Shown: positions 7,901 through 16,686 of the stretch, piece after piece
How positions within the stretch are numbered: position 1 is the first letter of the stretch
How the letters are laid out: each line of letters opens with the position of its first letter
Assembly (NCBI GenBank): GCA_018607725.1
Contig: JABBAY010000006.1
Coordinates: 1-34,354 of the forward strand
Direction: 5' to 3'
From: K189A clade bacterium
GTDB lineage: Bacteria; Pseudomonadota; Gammaproteobacteria; Pseudomonadales; Azotimanducaceae
Length of the DNA: 34,354 nucleotides
Notes under the pieces: model-generated
The model's input: only the letters and a program-made list of their open reading frames with translations
The model's database searches: none
Told to the model about the DNA's origin: nothing
Program-made: the position numbers and the translations under genes

Positions 7901-8626
7901 TTACTCGCCCAACTCATCACCGGCATGCTGCCGAATCTTCCAATCGCCCGCTACGCGGTGCCACTTACCCTGTTCATCGCAACTCACAAAAACGGGTTGT
8001 GCATGATGCATGGATAGATCGGCGATATCAGCCTCACTGAGAATGCCTAATTGCGCGCAGGCGTGGCGAATGGCTGCGCCGTGGCCGACGATCAGCTTCA
8101 GTTCGCTGGGCGCCAGAACTTGCCACGCATGTTGAATATGGGCGGCGACCCGTGCGCCAGCTTGACGCAGCGACTCCGCGCCTTGAAACGGCAGACAAAA
8201 ATCACTGTTTGACTTCCAGCCAGCAGGCAGCGGTACAAACCGCGGGTCAGCGGCGACGATCGCCGCGATGGCCGCTACATCAAGATTCGCCGCCGCACCG
8301 ACGCTGCGTTCCGATAAGCCCTCAAATTCCTTAATCGTTGTCGCTGTGTCGCCAGTTGGCCGCTTTGAAAGTGCTTCTACTGGCAACGCTTCAGCAATGA
8401 GGCTCGCAGTTTGCCAGGCGCGAAGCTGACGGGATGAATCTAACTGAGGGTCGATGCTGCAGTGATGGCTGGCGCTGAATTCACCGATTAACTTGCCACA
8501 GTGACGGGCTTGGGCTTCACCCACGGGTGTTAATGGATATGGCAGCAAGGCACTGGGCACCCCTTGCGGCTGCCGGTAATCGCCATGACGAATAAGCGCA
8601 ATCACGCTTTTCGGGTTCATCGACAT
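7901..8626 (-). CDS. histidine phosphatase family protein (phosphoglycerate mutase-like)
   Basis: A 241-aa member of the histidine phosphatase (branch 1) family. The phosphate-accepting RHG motif is at 13-15 (ALIRHGDY), a second-site SSRQLRAWQTA segment follows near 64-74, FEGLSERS near 101-108 supplies the acid, and VGHGAAIRHA near 180-189 gives the second catalytic His. The substrate is not readable; SixA, CobC and phosphoglycerate mutase-like roles are all possible, and there is no cobalamin or carbohydrate operon around it. The two possible ATGs (8626 and 8620) both fall within or beside the end of the upstream 55-codon ORF, which suggests translational coupling. Confidence 0.85.
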   Translation of the reverse strand: MSMNPKSVIALIRHGDYRQPQGVPSALLPYPLTPVGEAQARHCGKLIGEFSASHHCSIDPQLDSSRQLRAWQTASLIAEALPVEALSKRPTGDTATTIKEFEGLSERSVGAAANLDVAAIAAIVAADPRFVPLPAGWKSNSDFCLPFQGAESLRQAGARVAAHIQHAWQVLAPSELKLIVGHGAAIRHACAQLGILSEADIADLSMHHAQPVFVSCDEQGKWHRVAGDWKIRQHAGDELGE

Positions 8627-8784
8627 CCCGCCTCGCCGTCAACTAAGACGAGTAACAGGCAGTGCTCGACAATATCGTCAAGCTTGGCGTGAGCGGGCTT
8701 GATCTGGCCTTTGGCCATGAACGGCTTCAGGCCTAGATCGATCACTGGGTTGTCTCTATGCCGCCGATCAAGCTGAGATAACAT
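8617..8784 (-). CDS. 55-aa ORF of unknown function overlapping the phosphatase start
   Basis: An ATG at 8784 on the minus strand has GGAG 7 nt upstream and opens a 55-codon frame ending at a TGA (8617-8619) inside the phosphatase start region, so the two frames overlap by 10 nt. The peptide starts MLSQLDRRHRDNPVIDLGLK and includes a hydrophobic LLLVLV patch near its C-terminus. I do not recognise the family. The good ribosome site and overlap argue for a real, coupled gene; the short length and absence of a known domain argue for caution. A decayed or frameshifted fragment of a longer gene is possible. Confidence 0.45.
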   Translation of the reverse strand: MLSQLDRRHRDNPVIDLGLKPFMAKGQIKPAHAKLDDIVEHCLLLVLVDGEAGCR

Positions 8785-9160
8785 GGGCGTACTCCAGGAG
8801 AGTTTTAAGGGCGGCCTTGGGTGAATAGCACTATATCAATTCAAGCGCATATTGCTCGGCACTGCCGTCCACTTATCATGGACGTGAGCTTGTTAACGTG
8901 AGCTTGTTAACGTGAGCGTCGAGTGAAACCCTTACCACCTTCGGGATTATCGCCGGTGAAAGTCTATAGGTGGCGAAGCAGAATGAAAACACCAATTGTA
9001 ATTGCTGAGCGCCGTGCGAGTCTGTGCGCGCCACAGATTGCGATGAGATGCAGTCCCAGCAGGCTGGCGGGCCTGAGCGACCAGGCTTATGCCGATTGAC
9101 AAGGCCTTGATAAATTCCAATGATGGTGTCTTCCGTCATTCTTCAAATGGAGAGTCAGTT
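8785..9160. other. intergenic region between divergent genes with a short tandem repeat
   Basis: This 376-nt stretch separates the minus-strand 55-codon ORF from the enoyl-CoA hydratase gene. It contains a 14-nt tandem repeat at 8884-8911 and otherwise no gene, RNA or riboswitch I can recognise. Promoters for both flanking genes probably lie here but I cannot place them. Confidence 0.5.
8884..8918. repeat. 14-bp tandem repeat
   Basis: GTGAGCTTGTTAAC occurs twice in a row (8884-8897, 8898-8911), followed by a partial third copy, GTGAGC. Confidence 0.85.
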
Positions 9161-10018
9161 ATGCAAACAGGCAAATTCACGGGTTTTGAGGTGCGCATAG
9201 AAGAACCTGGCATCGCCTGGATCGAATTCAATGAACCCGCCAAGCTCAATGGTATGAGCGTCGGCAAAAAGCGCGACCTGATCGAAGTATTAACCCAGGC
9301 GCAAATGGACAATGGGATTCGCGTCATCGTCTTTATCGGTACCGGTCGCGGTTTTTGTGCCGGCGACGATCTGCAGGCCTATAGCGCGCCAAATGCTAAT
9401 CCCGATGCGCTGATGGCCCCCATCCCGCCAGGACACGATAACGCGATTGGTACCTATAACGGCTTGCGCCAAGTGTCCCAAGCGCTGAATGTGGCTATTC
9501 GCAATCTGGACAAGATCACCATCGCGGCTATCAATGGCGTGGCGATCCAGACCGGCCTGTCCCTGGCTCTCGCCTGTGACTTTAAGATCGCCGCGAAATC
9601 CGCGCGTCTGGGGTCCGCCACCCTGCGGTTTGGCTTGCTACCTGACGAGGGCGGCCAATATCTGTTACTGCAGCATCTCGGCTTGACCACCACCCTGGAC
9701 TTCATTTTGCGCAAGCGTATCGTCGAGGCTGACACCGCGTTGTCAATGGGTCTGGTAAATGAAGTCGTTGAAGACGCAGACCTGCGAGACCATGTGCAGG
9801 CCCTGGCGACGGAATTGGCGAATGGCCCGCAAGTCTCTATGCGCCTGTTGAAGCGCTCCATTTACCAGGCCACCGAGTTAACCTTTGCCCAGTCCTTGGA
9901 CGAAATTGCCGCCAAGACAGCGATTACCGACCACCATCCTGATGCCCGCGAAGGCGTTAGTGCCTTTCGCGAAAAAAGAACGCCCGCATTCAACGCCTGG
10001 TTACGCAAGGATCAGTAG
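9161..10018 (+). CDS. enoyl-CoA hydratase/isomerase family protein
   Basis: A 285-aa crotonase-fold protein. GRGFCAGDDLQAY supplies the first oxyanion-hole segment, and AINGVAIQTGLSLALACDFKIAA the second. LRFGLLPDEGGQYLLLQHLG carries the acidic residue region used for catalysis, and the C-terminal FREKRTPAF is typical. Likely hydration or isomerisation of an enoyl-CoA thioester in fatty-acid or related acyl-CoA breakdown; the exact substrate is unknown. The ATG at 9161 is chosen because GGAG lies 8 nt upstream; an in-frame start 72 nt earlier would add a non-conserved leader. It is a monofunctional protein without the dehydrogenase half of FadB. Confidence 0.9.
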   Translation: MQTGKFTGFEVRIEEPGIAWIEFNEPAKLNGMSVGKKRDLIEVLTQAQMDNGIRVIVFIGTGRGFCAGDDLQAYSAPNANPDALMAPIPPGHDNAIGTYNGLRQVSQALNVAIRNLDKITIAAINGVAIQTGLSLALACDFKIAAKSARLGSATLRFGLLPDEGGQYLLLQHLGLTTTLDFILRKRIVEADTALSMGLVNEVVEDADLRDHVQALATELANGPQVSMRLLKRSIYQATELTFAQSLDEIAAKTAITDHHPDAREGVSAFREKRTPAFNAWLRKDQ

Positions 10019-10111
10019 TTGCCAGTAGGCAGCACTGAGCCGCTGTGCCAGAATAACGTCTTTGAATATTTTGCGCCTGTCTAAGAAGCGCCTTAATGCG
10101 AGAACAACACC

Positions 10112-10750
10112 ATGTCTGAAGCCAGCCAAACCACACCCGCAGCTAATGAGGTCAGTCGTCCCAAGCCAATCAGTCTGCCGGACGCCCAGCGCCTCAAATT
10201 GGCGGCACGTAATCACGGCCTGGCATTGTTGGCCGCCATAACATTATGGGCTGCCGCTGATGCCTGGGCCATGACCAGCGGGTTAAACCTGGCGACCGGC
10301 TTGTCACTGCTGAATGCCTTCGCTGCCATGACCATTATCGCGACGATCTTTCATGAATGGGGTCACTTTGCCGGGGCGAGAATCGCTAAGTCGTACTCTC
10401 CTATGGTCACGAACCCCACTGGCGCGTTTATTTTTGGCTTTAATTTTGCGAAAAATACTCGGCAACAATTTCTGGCCATGAGTATCGGTGGCCCGGTGGG
10501 CAACTGGCTGTTGGTTGCTCTGGTGTTTCTGCTCGTGCCTCTCGATAATCCTGGTCGGGTCATGCTCCTGGCCGTCGCTGTCGCGCGGGGGATCAGCGTG
10601 CTGATATTTGAACTACCTATTATTCTTCGAGTCATGAATGGTGGCGACCCAGAGACCGAATTGAACGTGGGTCAAGACAATGGTTCCGGCGATCGCGGTC
10701 AGGTGATTGGTTACGCCGCAGGTGTTCTGCTGTGGATTTTGGCCGTCTAG
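10112..10750 (+). CDS. membrane protein with an HEWGH zinc-protease-like motif (M50-like)
   Basis: A 212-aa polytopic protein with hydrophobic segments near residues 36-55, 66-88, 128-145, 150-172 and 196-212. HEWGH at 81-85 (IFHEWGHFAGAR) sits inside the second segment, as HExxH does in site-2 proteases, and SIGGPVGN near 125-131 resembles the GGP(x)N element of M50 enzymes. I do not see the NPxPxxDG third-ligand motif, so activity is uncertain; some relatives are inactive or of unknown function. The N-terminal 35 residues are hydrophilic and probably cytosolic. It follows the enoyl-CoA hydratase gene after 93 bp and converges on the dehydratase gene. Confidence 0.65.
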   Translation: MSEASQTTPAANEVSRPKPISLPDAQRLKLAARNHGLALLAAITLWAAADAWAMTSGLNLATGLSLLNAFAAMTIIATIFHEWGHFAGARIAKSYSPMVTNPTGAFIFGFNFAKNTRQQFLAMSIGGPVGNWLLVALVFLLVPLDNPGRVMLLAVAVARGISVLIFELPIILRVMNGGDPETELNVGQDNGSGDRGQVIGYAAGVLLWILAV

Positions 10751-10784
10751 ATAAGGTTCACTGCAACCCACTTTAACCGCTGAA

Positions 10785-11723
10785 TCAGAAGCTCGAATCG
10801 CAGTTTCCACCAGTGAGAATAAGGCCGATGCGTCGGTTGTTGAAGTGTTCTGGGTAGCGTAAAACTGCGGCCAGGGTGACCGCTGATGAGGGCTCCACCA
10901 CCTGCTGGAGTTCCTCCCAGATCAACCGCATTGCCGCCGAAATTTCAGCTTCCGAGACCAGCAAAATCCCGGCGCAGCGGCCTTGAATAATCTCGAAATT
11001 CAAGGCGCCCAAGGTGGTTCGCAAACCATCGGCCATGGTCTTCGGAGTATGACTCAAGACCCGCACGCCAGAGGTGAAAGAGCGATAAGCGTCGTCGGCC
11101 ATCACCGGCTCGGCGCCGAACACCTGGGGTCCGCCAGCTACTGCCAGAAGCGTACCCGCGAGCAAACCGCCACCACCCACCGGCGTCACAATGTCATCTA
11201 GATCAGGCACTGCTGCCATCAATTCCAAGCCCACAGTTCCCTGCCCGGCAATGATTCTGGCGTCATCATAAGGTGGGATAAAATTGGCGCCGGTGCGGGC
11301 CACGACCGCGGCCAGAGAAGCCTCGCGGGCTGGCAAGGTGGACTCACACTCGATGATTTCAGCGCCGTGCTGGCCGATATTGCGCTTTTTGACGCCAGCG
11401 GCATTCTCGGGCACAACGATATAAGCCGGTATTCCGCGGCTAGCCGCGGCCCAGGCCAAAGCCGCGCCATGGTTGCCTGAGGAATGGGTGGCTACACCTC
11501 GTCGAGCTTGCGCCTCGGTCAAACCGATAACCGCATTGAGCGCGCCTCTGGCTTTGAAAGATCCGGTCACTTGCTGATGTTCAGACTTAAAGAATAATTC
11601 AGCACCCGCAAGCTTATCCAACCCCGCACTGCGTAGCACCGGGGTTTCAAGCAAGCCGCCAACAAGACGCTGCTGGGCTGCCAGGATATCTGCCAGCGTG
11701 ACAGTCAAGGCCTGATGCGCCAC
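10785..11723 (-). CDS. threonine/serine dehydratase-like PLP enzyme (fold type II)
   Basis: A 312-aa tryptophan-synthase-beta family enzyme. Lys57 in TGSFKARGA is the Schiff-base lysine, THSSGNHGAALAW binds the substrate carboxylate, and VGGGGLLAG is the glycine loop around the PLP phosphate. The length lacks the ACT regulatory domain of biosynthetic IlvA, so a catabolic threonine/serine dehydratase, serine racemase or hydroxyaspartate ammonia-lyase fits. The start is GTG at 11723; its G is also the last base of the TAG stop of the upstream LLM oxidoreductase gene (TAGTG), a 1-nt overlap that implies translational coupling. Confidence 0.88.
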   Translation of the reverse strand: MAHQALTVTLADILAAQQRLVGGLLETPVLRSAGLDKLAGAELFFKSEHQQVTGSFKARGALNAVIGLTEAQARRGVATHSSGNHGAALAWAAASRGIPAYIVVPENAAGVKKRNIGQHGAEIIECESTLPAREASLAAVVARTGANFIPPYDDARIIAGQGTVGLELMAAVPDLDDIVTPVGGGGLLAGTLLAVAGGPQVFGAEPVMADDAYRSFTSGVRVLSHTPKTMADGLRTTLGALNFEIIQGRCAGILLVSEAEISAAMRLIWEELQQVVEPSSAVTLAAVLRYPEHFNNRRIGLILTGGNCDSSF

Positions 11724-12574
11724 TAGCTTATATAGTCCGAGGCGAACTTCTTAATGCCCGCCACGGGATCTTCACCCAGCGCCATGACGGGAACGACCAG
11801 GCGATGTACGCCACAATCTTCAAGGGCTTTAACCGCTGCTTCACCGCCACTGCCGGTCCACATGCAGGTGATCTCGATCTCGCTCATATCGCGTTGGACC
11901 AGGTCACACTGCGCCTTGATCAGATCAAGATGCTCGCGCAGTTCCTTGGGATCTCCCGTTGGCGCGAACCAACCATCCCCATGGCGGGCGATCCGTTCAT
12001 GAATCTTCCCCTTGATACCGCCAATAATGACCGGTAAGGGTGACTGCCGCGGTATGGGAAAACTCTTGAAACCATGCCAGCTCAAAAACTCACTTTCATG
12101 CTCAACCACCTCTCCTGACCAGACTTTGCGCATCGCCGCACAATAATCATCAAACCGTGCGCCACGCTTTTCAAAGGGTGTGCCCATCGCCACAAACTCT
12201 TCTCGCAGCCAGCCAATACCAAGACCCAACAACAGCCGGCCAGCAGATAGCATATCGAGGCTAGCGGCCTGCTTGGCCAGGTATAGGGGGTTTGTCTGTG
12301 ACAAAATATTGACCCCAGTACCCAAGCGCAACGTACTCGTGCTCGCGGCAATAGCGGCCAGGGCAATCAATGGATCGACGAGATTGGTCTCAGGGCTCAC
12401 ACCCATCTTGCCATTATTGTTGTAGGGGTATTTGGATTCATAGTTGATGGGCACTATAACGTGCTCAAAGGTCCACACAGACTCCATACCGACCTGCTCG
12501 GCGAGCTGCGCCAGAGCCGTCATTTGTGCCAGTGACTGGATACCAATATTGACCGGGATGATTCCGAATTGCAT
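11723..12574 (-). CDS. LLM-class (luciferase-like) flavin- or F420-dependent oxidoreductase
   Basis: A 283-aa TIM-barrel protein of the bacterial luciferase-like family. Typical blocks are FEHVIVP, RLGTGVNILSQTNPLYLAKQAASLDMLSAGRLLLGLGIGW (with the non-prolyl cis-peptide region), EEFVAMGTPFEKRGARFDDY and PVIIGGIKGKIHERIARHGDGWF. It resembles the TIGR03619 subfamily, often annotated as F420-dependent, though many proteobacterial members probably use FMN. Substrate unknown. A strong AGGAGG lies 8 nt before the ATG. The coupled dehydratase gene follows, and glnS is 53 bp upstream on the same strand. Confidence 0.85.
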   Translation of the reverse strand: MQFGIIPVNIGIQSLAQMTALAQLAEQVGMESVWTFEHVIVPINYESKYPYNNNGKMGVSPETNLVDPLIALAAIAASTSTLRLGTGVNILSQTNPLYLAKQAASLDMLSAGRLLLGLGIGWLREEFVAMGTPFEKRGARFDDYCAAMRKVWSGEVVEHESEFLSWHGFKSFPIPRQSPLPVIIGGIKGKIHERIARHGDGWFAPTGDPKELREHLDLIKAQCDLVQRDMSEIEITCMWTGSGGEAAVKALEDCGVHRLVVPVMALGEDPVAGIKKFASDYIS

Positions 12575-12627
12575 GGGTGCTTCCTCCTAGGTAAATAACG
12601 TTTGTGGTGTTAAGCCCTGTTATTAGC

Positions 12628-14310
12628 TCAATGATCGCCGGGCTGTTCGACTTTCGCCCAGCTGTCACGCAACCCAACGACCCGATTGAAAACCAGATGA
12701 TCCGGCTTCGAGTCCTTATTATCGATACAAAAGTAACCCTCGCGCTCGAATTGAAAGCGCTGCTCCACTGTCGCATCAGCCAGGCTTGCTTCGACGAACC
12801 CCTGCACGGTCGTGCGCGAGTCGGCATTCAGCAGATCGCGATAGTCTTGATCAGACGCATCGGGAAAGTCGACGGTAAATAAGGGCTCAAATAACCGGAT
12901 CTCGGCAGGCTGATTTTGCTGTGCGGAAACCCAATGAATAACCCCTCGCACCTTTCTGCCAACGGGGTTCTCGCCCAGTGTTTCAGGGTCATAGGTGCAA
13001 CGCAGTTCGATAATTTGCCCTGCATCATCTTTGATGACCTGATGGGCCTTGATCACATAACCATAACGCAGCCGAACTTCGCCATCGGTGACCAGGCGTT
13101 TATATTTGCGATTGGCCTCCTCACGAAAGTCTTCTCGATCGATATAGACCTCGCGGGTAAAAGGCAGCGTGCGAGTGCCGAGCGCGTCGATCTTGGGGTG
13201 GTTAGCGACGGTCAAATTCTCGACCTGATCCTCAGGGTAATTTTCAATCACGACTTTTAATGGATTAAGCACGCCCATAACTCGTGGCGCCTTGTCTTCC
13301 AGGTCGTCTCGGATGACACTCTGCAGCATTGCCAACTCAACATTATTGTCGCTCTTAGTCACGCCGATTCGACGGCAGAAATCTCGAATAGAAGCTGGCG
13401 TATAACCCCGGCGTCGAAGGCCAGCAATAGTTGGCAGACGCGGATCATCCCAGCCAGACACCAGCTGGTCTTCAACCAGCTGCTTGAGTTTGCGTTTGCT
13501 CATCACCGTGTATTGCAGATTCAACCGTGAAAATTCGATTTGTTGTGGGTGACAATCTACCTCGATGTTGTCCAGCACCCAATCATACAAAGGCCGATGC
13601 GCCTCAAAGCCAAGATCGCAGAGAGAATGCGTGATGCCTTCCAAAGCGTCAGAGATGCAATGAGTGTAATCGTATAATGGGTAGATGCACCATTGATCAC
13701 CTGTCTGGTGATGATGTACGTGGCGGATCCGATAGATTGCCGGGTCCCTGAGGTTCATGTTCGGTGAGGCCATGTCGATCTTCAGGCGTAAAATGTGTTC
13801 GCCGTCTTTGAATTCACCGGCCCGCATGCGGCGAAACATATCCAGATTGTCATCTACGCTGCGCTCACGGTACGGACTGTTTTTACCTGCCGACGTCAGG
13901 GTACCTCGATATTCACGAATCTCTTCGGCCGACAGCGAATCAACATAAGCCTTGCCTGCCGTGATCAACTGCTCGGCGAATTGATACAGCTGTTCAAAGT
14001 AGTCAGAGGCATTACGGATCTCTCGCCACTCAAACCCAAGCCAGCTGATATCGGTCTTCATTGACTCCATAAACTCAATGTTTTCTTTCAACGGGTTCGT
14101 ATCGTCGAAGCGCAGAAAAGTCGACCCGCCAAATTCCTGGGCAATACCAAAACTCAAGCAGATTGCCTTGGCATGACCGATATGCAGGTAACCATTCGGC
14201 TCAGGGGGAAACCGCGTGACCACCTGTCCCGCATTTTTGCCTGCAGCAATATCCTTCTCAATAATCGTTCGAATAAAGTTGGCTGGATATTTTTCGATAT
14301 CTTCGTTCAT
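12628..14310 (-). CDS. glnS: glutaminyl-tRNA synthetase
   Basis: Class I aminoacyl-tRNA synthetase, 560 aa (E. coli GlnS 554 aa). It charges tRNA-Gln with glutamine. The HIGH signature is at 43-46 ([15 protein letters not shown]), the KMSKS equivalent is MSKRK near 268-272, and the acceptor-binding domain shows the family DWVLDNIEV and [16 protein letters not shown] blocks. The C-terminal anticodon-binding beta-barrels are complete. GlnS in place of a GatCAB route is typical of gammaproteobacteria. It is preceded on the minus strand by the TauE/SafE permease gene at 37 bp. Confidence 0.97.
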   Translation of the reverse strand: MNEDIEKYPANFIRTIIEKDIAAGKNAGQVVTRFPPEPNGYLHIGHAKAICLSFGIAQEFGGSTFLRFDDTNPLKENIEFMESMKTDISWLGFEWREIRNASDYFEQLYQFAEQLITAGKAYVDSLSAEEIREYRGTLTSAGKNSPYRERSVDDNLDMFRRMRAGEFKDGEHILRLKIDMASPNMNLRDPAIYRIRHVHHHQTGDQWCIYPLYDYTHCISDALEGITHSLCDLGFEAHRPLYDWVLDNIEVDCHPQQIEFSRLNLQYTVMSKRKLKQLVEDQLVSGWDDPRLPTIAGLRRRGYTPASIRDFCRRIGVTKSDNNVELAMLQSVIRDDLEDKAPRVMGVLNPLKVVIENYPEDQVENLTVANHPKIDALGTRTLPFTREVYIDREDFREEANRKYKRLVTDGEVRLRYGYVIKAHQVIKDDAGQIIELRCTYDPETLGENPVGRKVRGVIHWVSAQQNQPAEIRLFEPLFTVDFPDASDQDYRDLLNADSRTTVQGFVEASLADATVEQRFQFEREGYFCIDNKDSKPDHLVFNRVVGLRDSWAKVEQPGDH

Positions 14311-14347
14311 GTCGTTGGTTTCACAGTAGCCATCTAAAGATGGTGAA

Positions 14348-15115
14348 TTAGTCGAATAACAGTGCGCCGACGCAGGTCAGAGTCACCATAACAAAAAGTA
14401 GCCATTTTAACGCATTCTGCGGCACGTTGATGGCCACTCTGACGCTCAATGTTGCGCCGGCAACCATGCCAGCGGCGAGTAGCAATCCTGGCACCCACAA
14501 TACTTGGTCGCGGCTGATAAATACTATCAATGCGACGATGCTAAACGCCGCCGTGCAGACCATCTTCAAGGCATTAGTCCGCACGAGATCATAGCGTAAA
14601 CCGCCGGCTAAGGCCGCGATCAAAATAAAACCGACGCCGGCCTGAACAAAGCCGCCGTAGACGCCAGCGCCGAACAGCATAACCGCTGCAGTAGGTCGCT
14701 CGAAGACTTTGTAGGGCTCGGTTCCTGGCTCGGGTATCACTGCGCCGGGCTTGATTAACATCACCAAGGCCAAGGTGACCATGGTACCGAGCAGTATAGG
14801 CTTCAATACCACCACAGGTAAAAAGGCCGCGAACAGAGAACCCACTAAGGCACCCAACAGCGTCGGAATCAGTACGGGCCCGACGGCACTTGAGTCCAGC
14901 TTGTCCTGATCTTTAAAACCTTTAACACCAGCCAGGGACTGGAACAACACCCCCACTCGGTTGGTCGCGTTGGCGATATCGGCGGGCATGCCTATCAGCA
15001 TCAGCGCCGGCAGTGTCAGCATAGAACCGCCACCCGCCAGTGTGTTGATGAATCCGCCGATCACGCCTGCAGCCAACAAGGCTGCGATACCGGTAATACT
15101 TAAGGAAACGTCCAA
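14348..15115 (-). CDS. TauE/SafE-family sulfite exporter-like permease
   Basis: A 255-aa polytopic membrane protein with about eight hydrophobic segments. [23 protein letters not shown] near the N-terminus is the conserved TauE/SafE (DUF81) repeat, and the second half repeats [16 protein letters not shown]. The family exports small organic or sulfur anions such as sulfite or sulfoacetate; the substrate here is unknown. The frame is closed by a TAG four codons upstream and the only nearby start is TTG at 15115, which has no strong ribosome site, so the start is uncertain. Confidence 0.85.
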   Translation of the reverse strand: MDVSLSITGIAALLAAGVIGGFINTLAGGGSMLTLPALMLIGMPADIANATNRVGVLFQSLAGVKGFKDQDKLDSSAVGPVLIPTLLGALVGSLFAAFLPVVVLKPILLGTMVTLALVMLIKPGAVIPEPGTEPYKVFERPTAAVMLFGAGVYGGFVQAGVGFILIAALAGGLRYDLVRTNALKMVCTAAFSIVALIVFISRDQVLWVPGLLLAAGMVAGATLSVRVAINVPQNALKWLLFVMVTLTCVGALLFD

Positions 15116-15342
15116 ATTGGTCTACCACAAACAGTAAGAGAAGGCGCATGGTATGCGAGGCACCCGGAATGTCAACGTTGGTCGTGCAATTAGCTCTGGC
15201 GTCATTGCCGATCGGGCCGCGGCGACCCCTGATAGACCTCGTCAAATTGACAGATATGTATTTTATAACAACAGCTTATACAAGCTTCCTCAAAACATTA
15301 TCGATGCCGCTGAGTCGATACCCGATACCACCGATAGCGACG

Positions 15343-16287
15343 TTATGGCGCGACATACCGGGGAACAGATTTGCGGGCAATCCAGTACAACTCACCCTCC
15401 TCGTTGCCGATCACCAGTTGCTCATTATCAGCCCAAGCCACCGCTTCCACTTGTTTCGACTCGCGCCACGGCAGGGGCAAGCGATAGGCCGTACCCGATA
15501 ACCATTGATCATTGGCGCCAGGCTTTTCAAACAACCAAAGATCTCTGTAACTAATCACCGCCAAATACCGACCATCGGGCGACAAGTCAGCGCCGGTGGC
15601 CACCGACATTGCCGAGTGGGTATCAACTCGGGTCAGTATATTGAAGCGATCCGTATAACGTGTATCCAGTCGGTATAATACTGCGCCAACTTCAAATTTA
15701 TCGATTTTGCCAGGCTGACGATGCTTGGTAATAAAGTACAACTTATCCTGAAATACAAATAGCGCCTCACTGTCGTAGTGCCAAAGCTTGGCTGGATACT
15801 CCCGCTGTTCCGGGTAGCGTATCGGCAGAAAGCTTACTGGCCGGGTTAATTCCGCCGCCCGTGGATTAGGCTCCGGGATCACATAGACCCCCAGATCACG
15901 GCGCGCATTGCCGTTGTTGCCCATATCTGCAATATAGAGGTGCTCAGCATCAGTGGCGATGTCCTCCCAATCCACGTTAGCTGCTACGAGAATAGGCAAA
16001 CCCGGCCAAGGGGTCTTACCTCGAGCGCTAACCTCGCCATGGAATTCTCCCGCCAAAAAACTCGGAAAGATAATCTTGCCCAAATGATCAATGGCAAACA
16101 GTCGAGCTTGGTCGCCACTGTCGTTATGGGCCCAGTAGACATCGTCGAATCGACGACTTTTAACGAGACCGCTCAACTCGTTAACGGCACTGAACTTGAT
16201 CGCCGTGGGAGTGCCAAGTACCGAGTCGGCTGCTGCCAAGAAGGACCACAAGCAACTCACGATAGCCAGCAGATGTCTTAAATACAT
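15343..16287 (-). CDS. secreted beta-propeller-like protein of unknown function
   Basis: A 314-aa protein with a signal peptide (MYLRHLLAIVSCLWSFLAA, likely cleaved near 20). Recurring blades such as VYWAHNDSGDQARLFAI, HLYIADMGNNGN, LYFITKHR and DLSPDGRYLAVISY suggest a periplasmic or extracellular propeller. I do not recognise catalytic residues. The ATG at 16287 is preferred to the in-frame GTG at 16293, because AAGGAG (16293-16298) lies 5 nt before the ATG and overlaps the GTG. A 227-nt gap without recognisable features separates its end from the permease start. It is divergent from the leader and attenuator of the DAHP synthase gene. Confidence 0.7.
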   Translation of the reverse strand: MYLRHLLAIVSCLWSFLAAADSVLGTPTAIKFSAVNELSGLVKSRRFDDVYWAHNDSGDQARLFAIDHLGKIIFPSFLAGEFHGEVSARGKTPWPGLPILVAANVDWEDIATDAEHLYIADMGNNGNARRDLGVYVIPEPNPRAAELTRPVSFLPIRYPEQREYPAKLWHYDSEALFVFQDKLYFITKHRQPGKIDKFEVGAVLYRLDTRYTDRFNILTRVDTHSAMSVATGADLSPDGRYLAVISYRDLWLFEKPGANDQWLSGTAYRLPLPWRESKQVEAVAWADNEQLVIGNEEGELYWIARKSVPRYVAP

Positions 16288-16333
16288 AGTCACTCCTTCT
16301 TAAAGCATTACTTTGCGCGATGGGCTTAAGGCA

Positions 16334-16352
16334 CCGGCGAGTATAACGCCGG
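16334..16352. other. 6-bp GC hairpin in divergent intergenic region
   Basis: CCGGCG at 16334-16339 and CGCCGG at 16347-16352 flank a 7-nt loop, AGTATAA. It lies between the divergent secreted-protein gene and the DAHP synthase promoter. It could be an operator or chance. Confidence 0.3.
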
Positions 16353-16366
16353 CTACCAAAAAACAC

Positions 16367-16394
16367 TTGCAACATTGCATCAGGTCGCTATCAT
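16367..16394 (+). promoter_or_regulatory. promoter for the aromatic leader and DAHP synthase
   Basis: TTGCAA at 16367-16372 and TATCAT at 16389-16394 are spaced by 16 nt, a reasonable sigma-70 promoter. Transcription would begin near 16401, which is essentially at the first ATG of the leader frame (16402). Confidence 0.5.
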
Positions 16395-16401
16395 AAAGCC
16401 C

Positions 16402-16542
16402 ATGTGCAAAATTAATCGCCTCCATTTTTATCGTGCCGCGACGCCGCTGACCACCAAAGGTGTCGTGGCTAACTGTGTTGCGCAGCCTTATTGCTTCTAT
16501 ACTGACAACTTCTATACCAACAGCTTCTTTACGAACAGATAG
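16402..16542 (+). CDS. Phe/Tyr-rich leader peptide upstream of DAHP synthase
   Basis: A frame of up to 46 codons ends in a run dense in aromatic codons: YCFYTDNFYTNSFFTN, then Arg and TAG at 16540. The last 25 residues hold four Phe and three Tyr. The first ATG (16402) lies at the predicted transcription start; a GTG at 16465 with AAAGG just upstream is an alternative that gives a 25-aa peptide. A palindrome and a Rho-independent terminator follow within 80 nt, all before the DAHP synthase gene. This is the layout of ribosome-mediated attenuators such as pheA, trp and his: stalling at scarce Phe/Tyr codons would favour antitermination. No experimental support exists here; the peptide itself probably has no function. 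Confidence 0.75.
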   Translation: MCKINRLHFYRAATPLTTKGVVANCVAQPYCFYTDNFYTNSFFTNR

Positions 16543-16561
16543 AGCGCTTGATACAAGATTA

Positions 16562-16621
16562 GGCGGTCATGACCGCCGACAGGAAACCCCGATAGGCGCA
16601 GGTCAATCGGGGTTTTTTTTT
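16562..16621 (+). terminator. attenuator: palindrome plus Rho-independent terminator
   Basis: A perfect 16-nt palindrome, GGCGGTCATGACCGCC (16562-16577), is followed by AAACCCCGAT (16584-16593), a 12-nt loop and ATCGGGGTTT (16606-16615) running into nine T (16613-16621). TGACC and GCC at 16570-16577 can instead pair with GGTCA (16601-16605) and GGC (16595-16597) in the terminator loop, a possible alternative fold. The terminator ends 65 nt before the DAHP synthase ATG and belongs to no upstream plus-strand gene except the leader. Confidence 0.8.
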
Positions 16622-16686
16622 AGTTATAGCTTTACGTAACCAATACTTTCGAAGAATTGACAGGATCTGCGGATCAGGAAATCAAG

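Noticed and set aside
8785-9160. Riboswitch or small RNA before the enoyl-CoA hydratase gene
   Set aside because: The long gap suggested one, but I found no recognisable aptamer core and no terminator with a U-tract before the ATG.
15153-15554. Plus-strand frame between the permease and secreted-protein genes
   Set aside because: It largely overlaps the secreted-protein gene on the other strand and shows no domain or ribosome site.
16657-16686. Upstream TTG start for DAHP synthase
   Set aside because: It would add ten residues without family conservation, while the ATG at 16687 has AGGA at good spacing.
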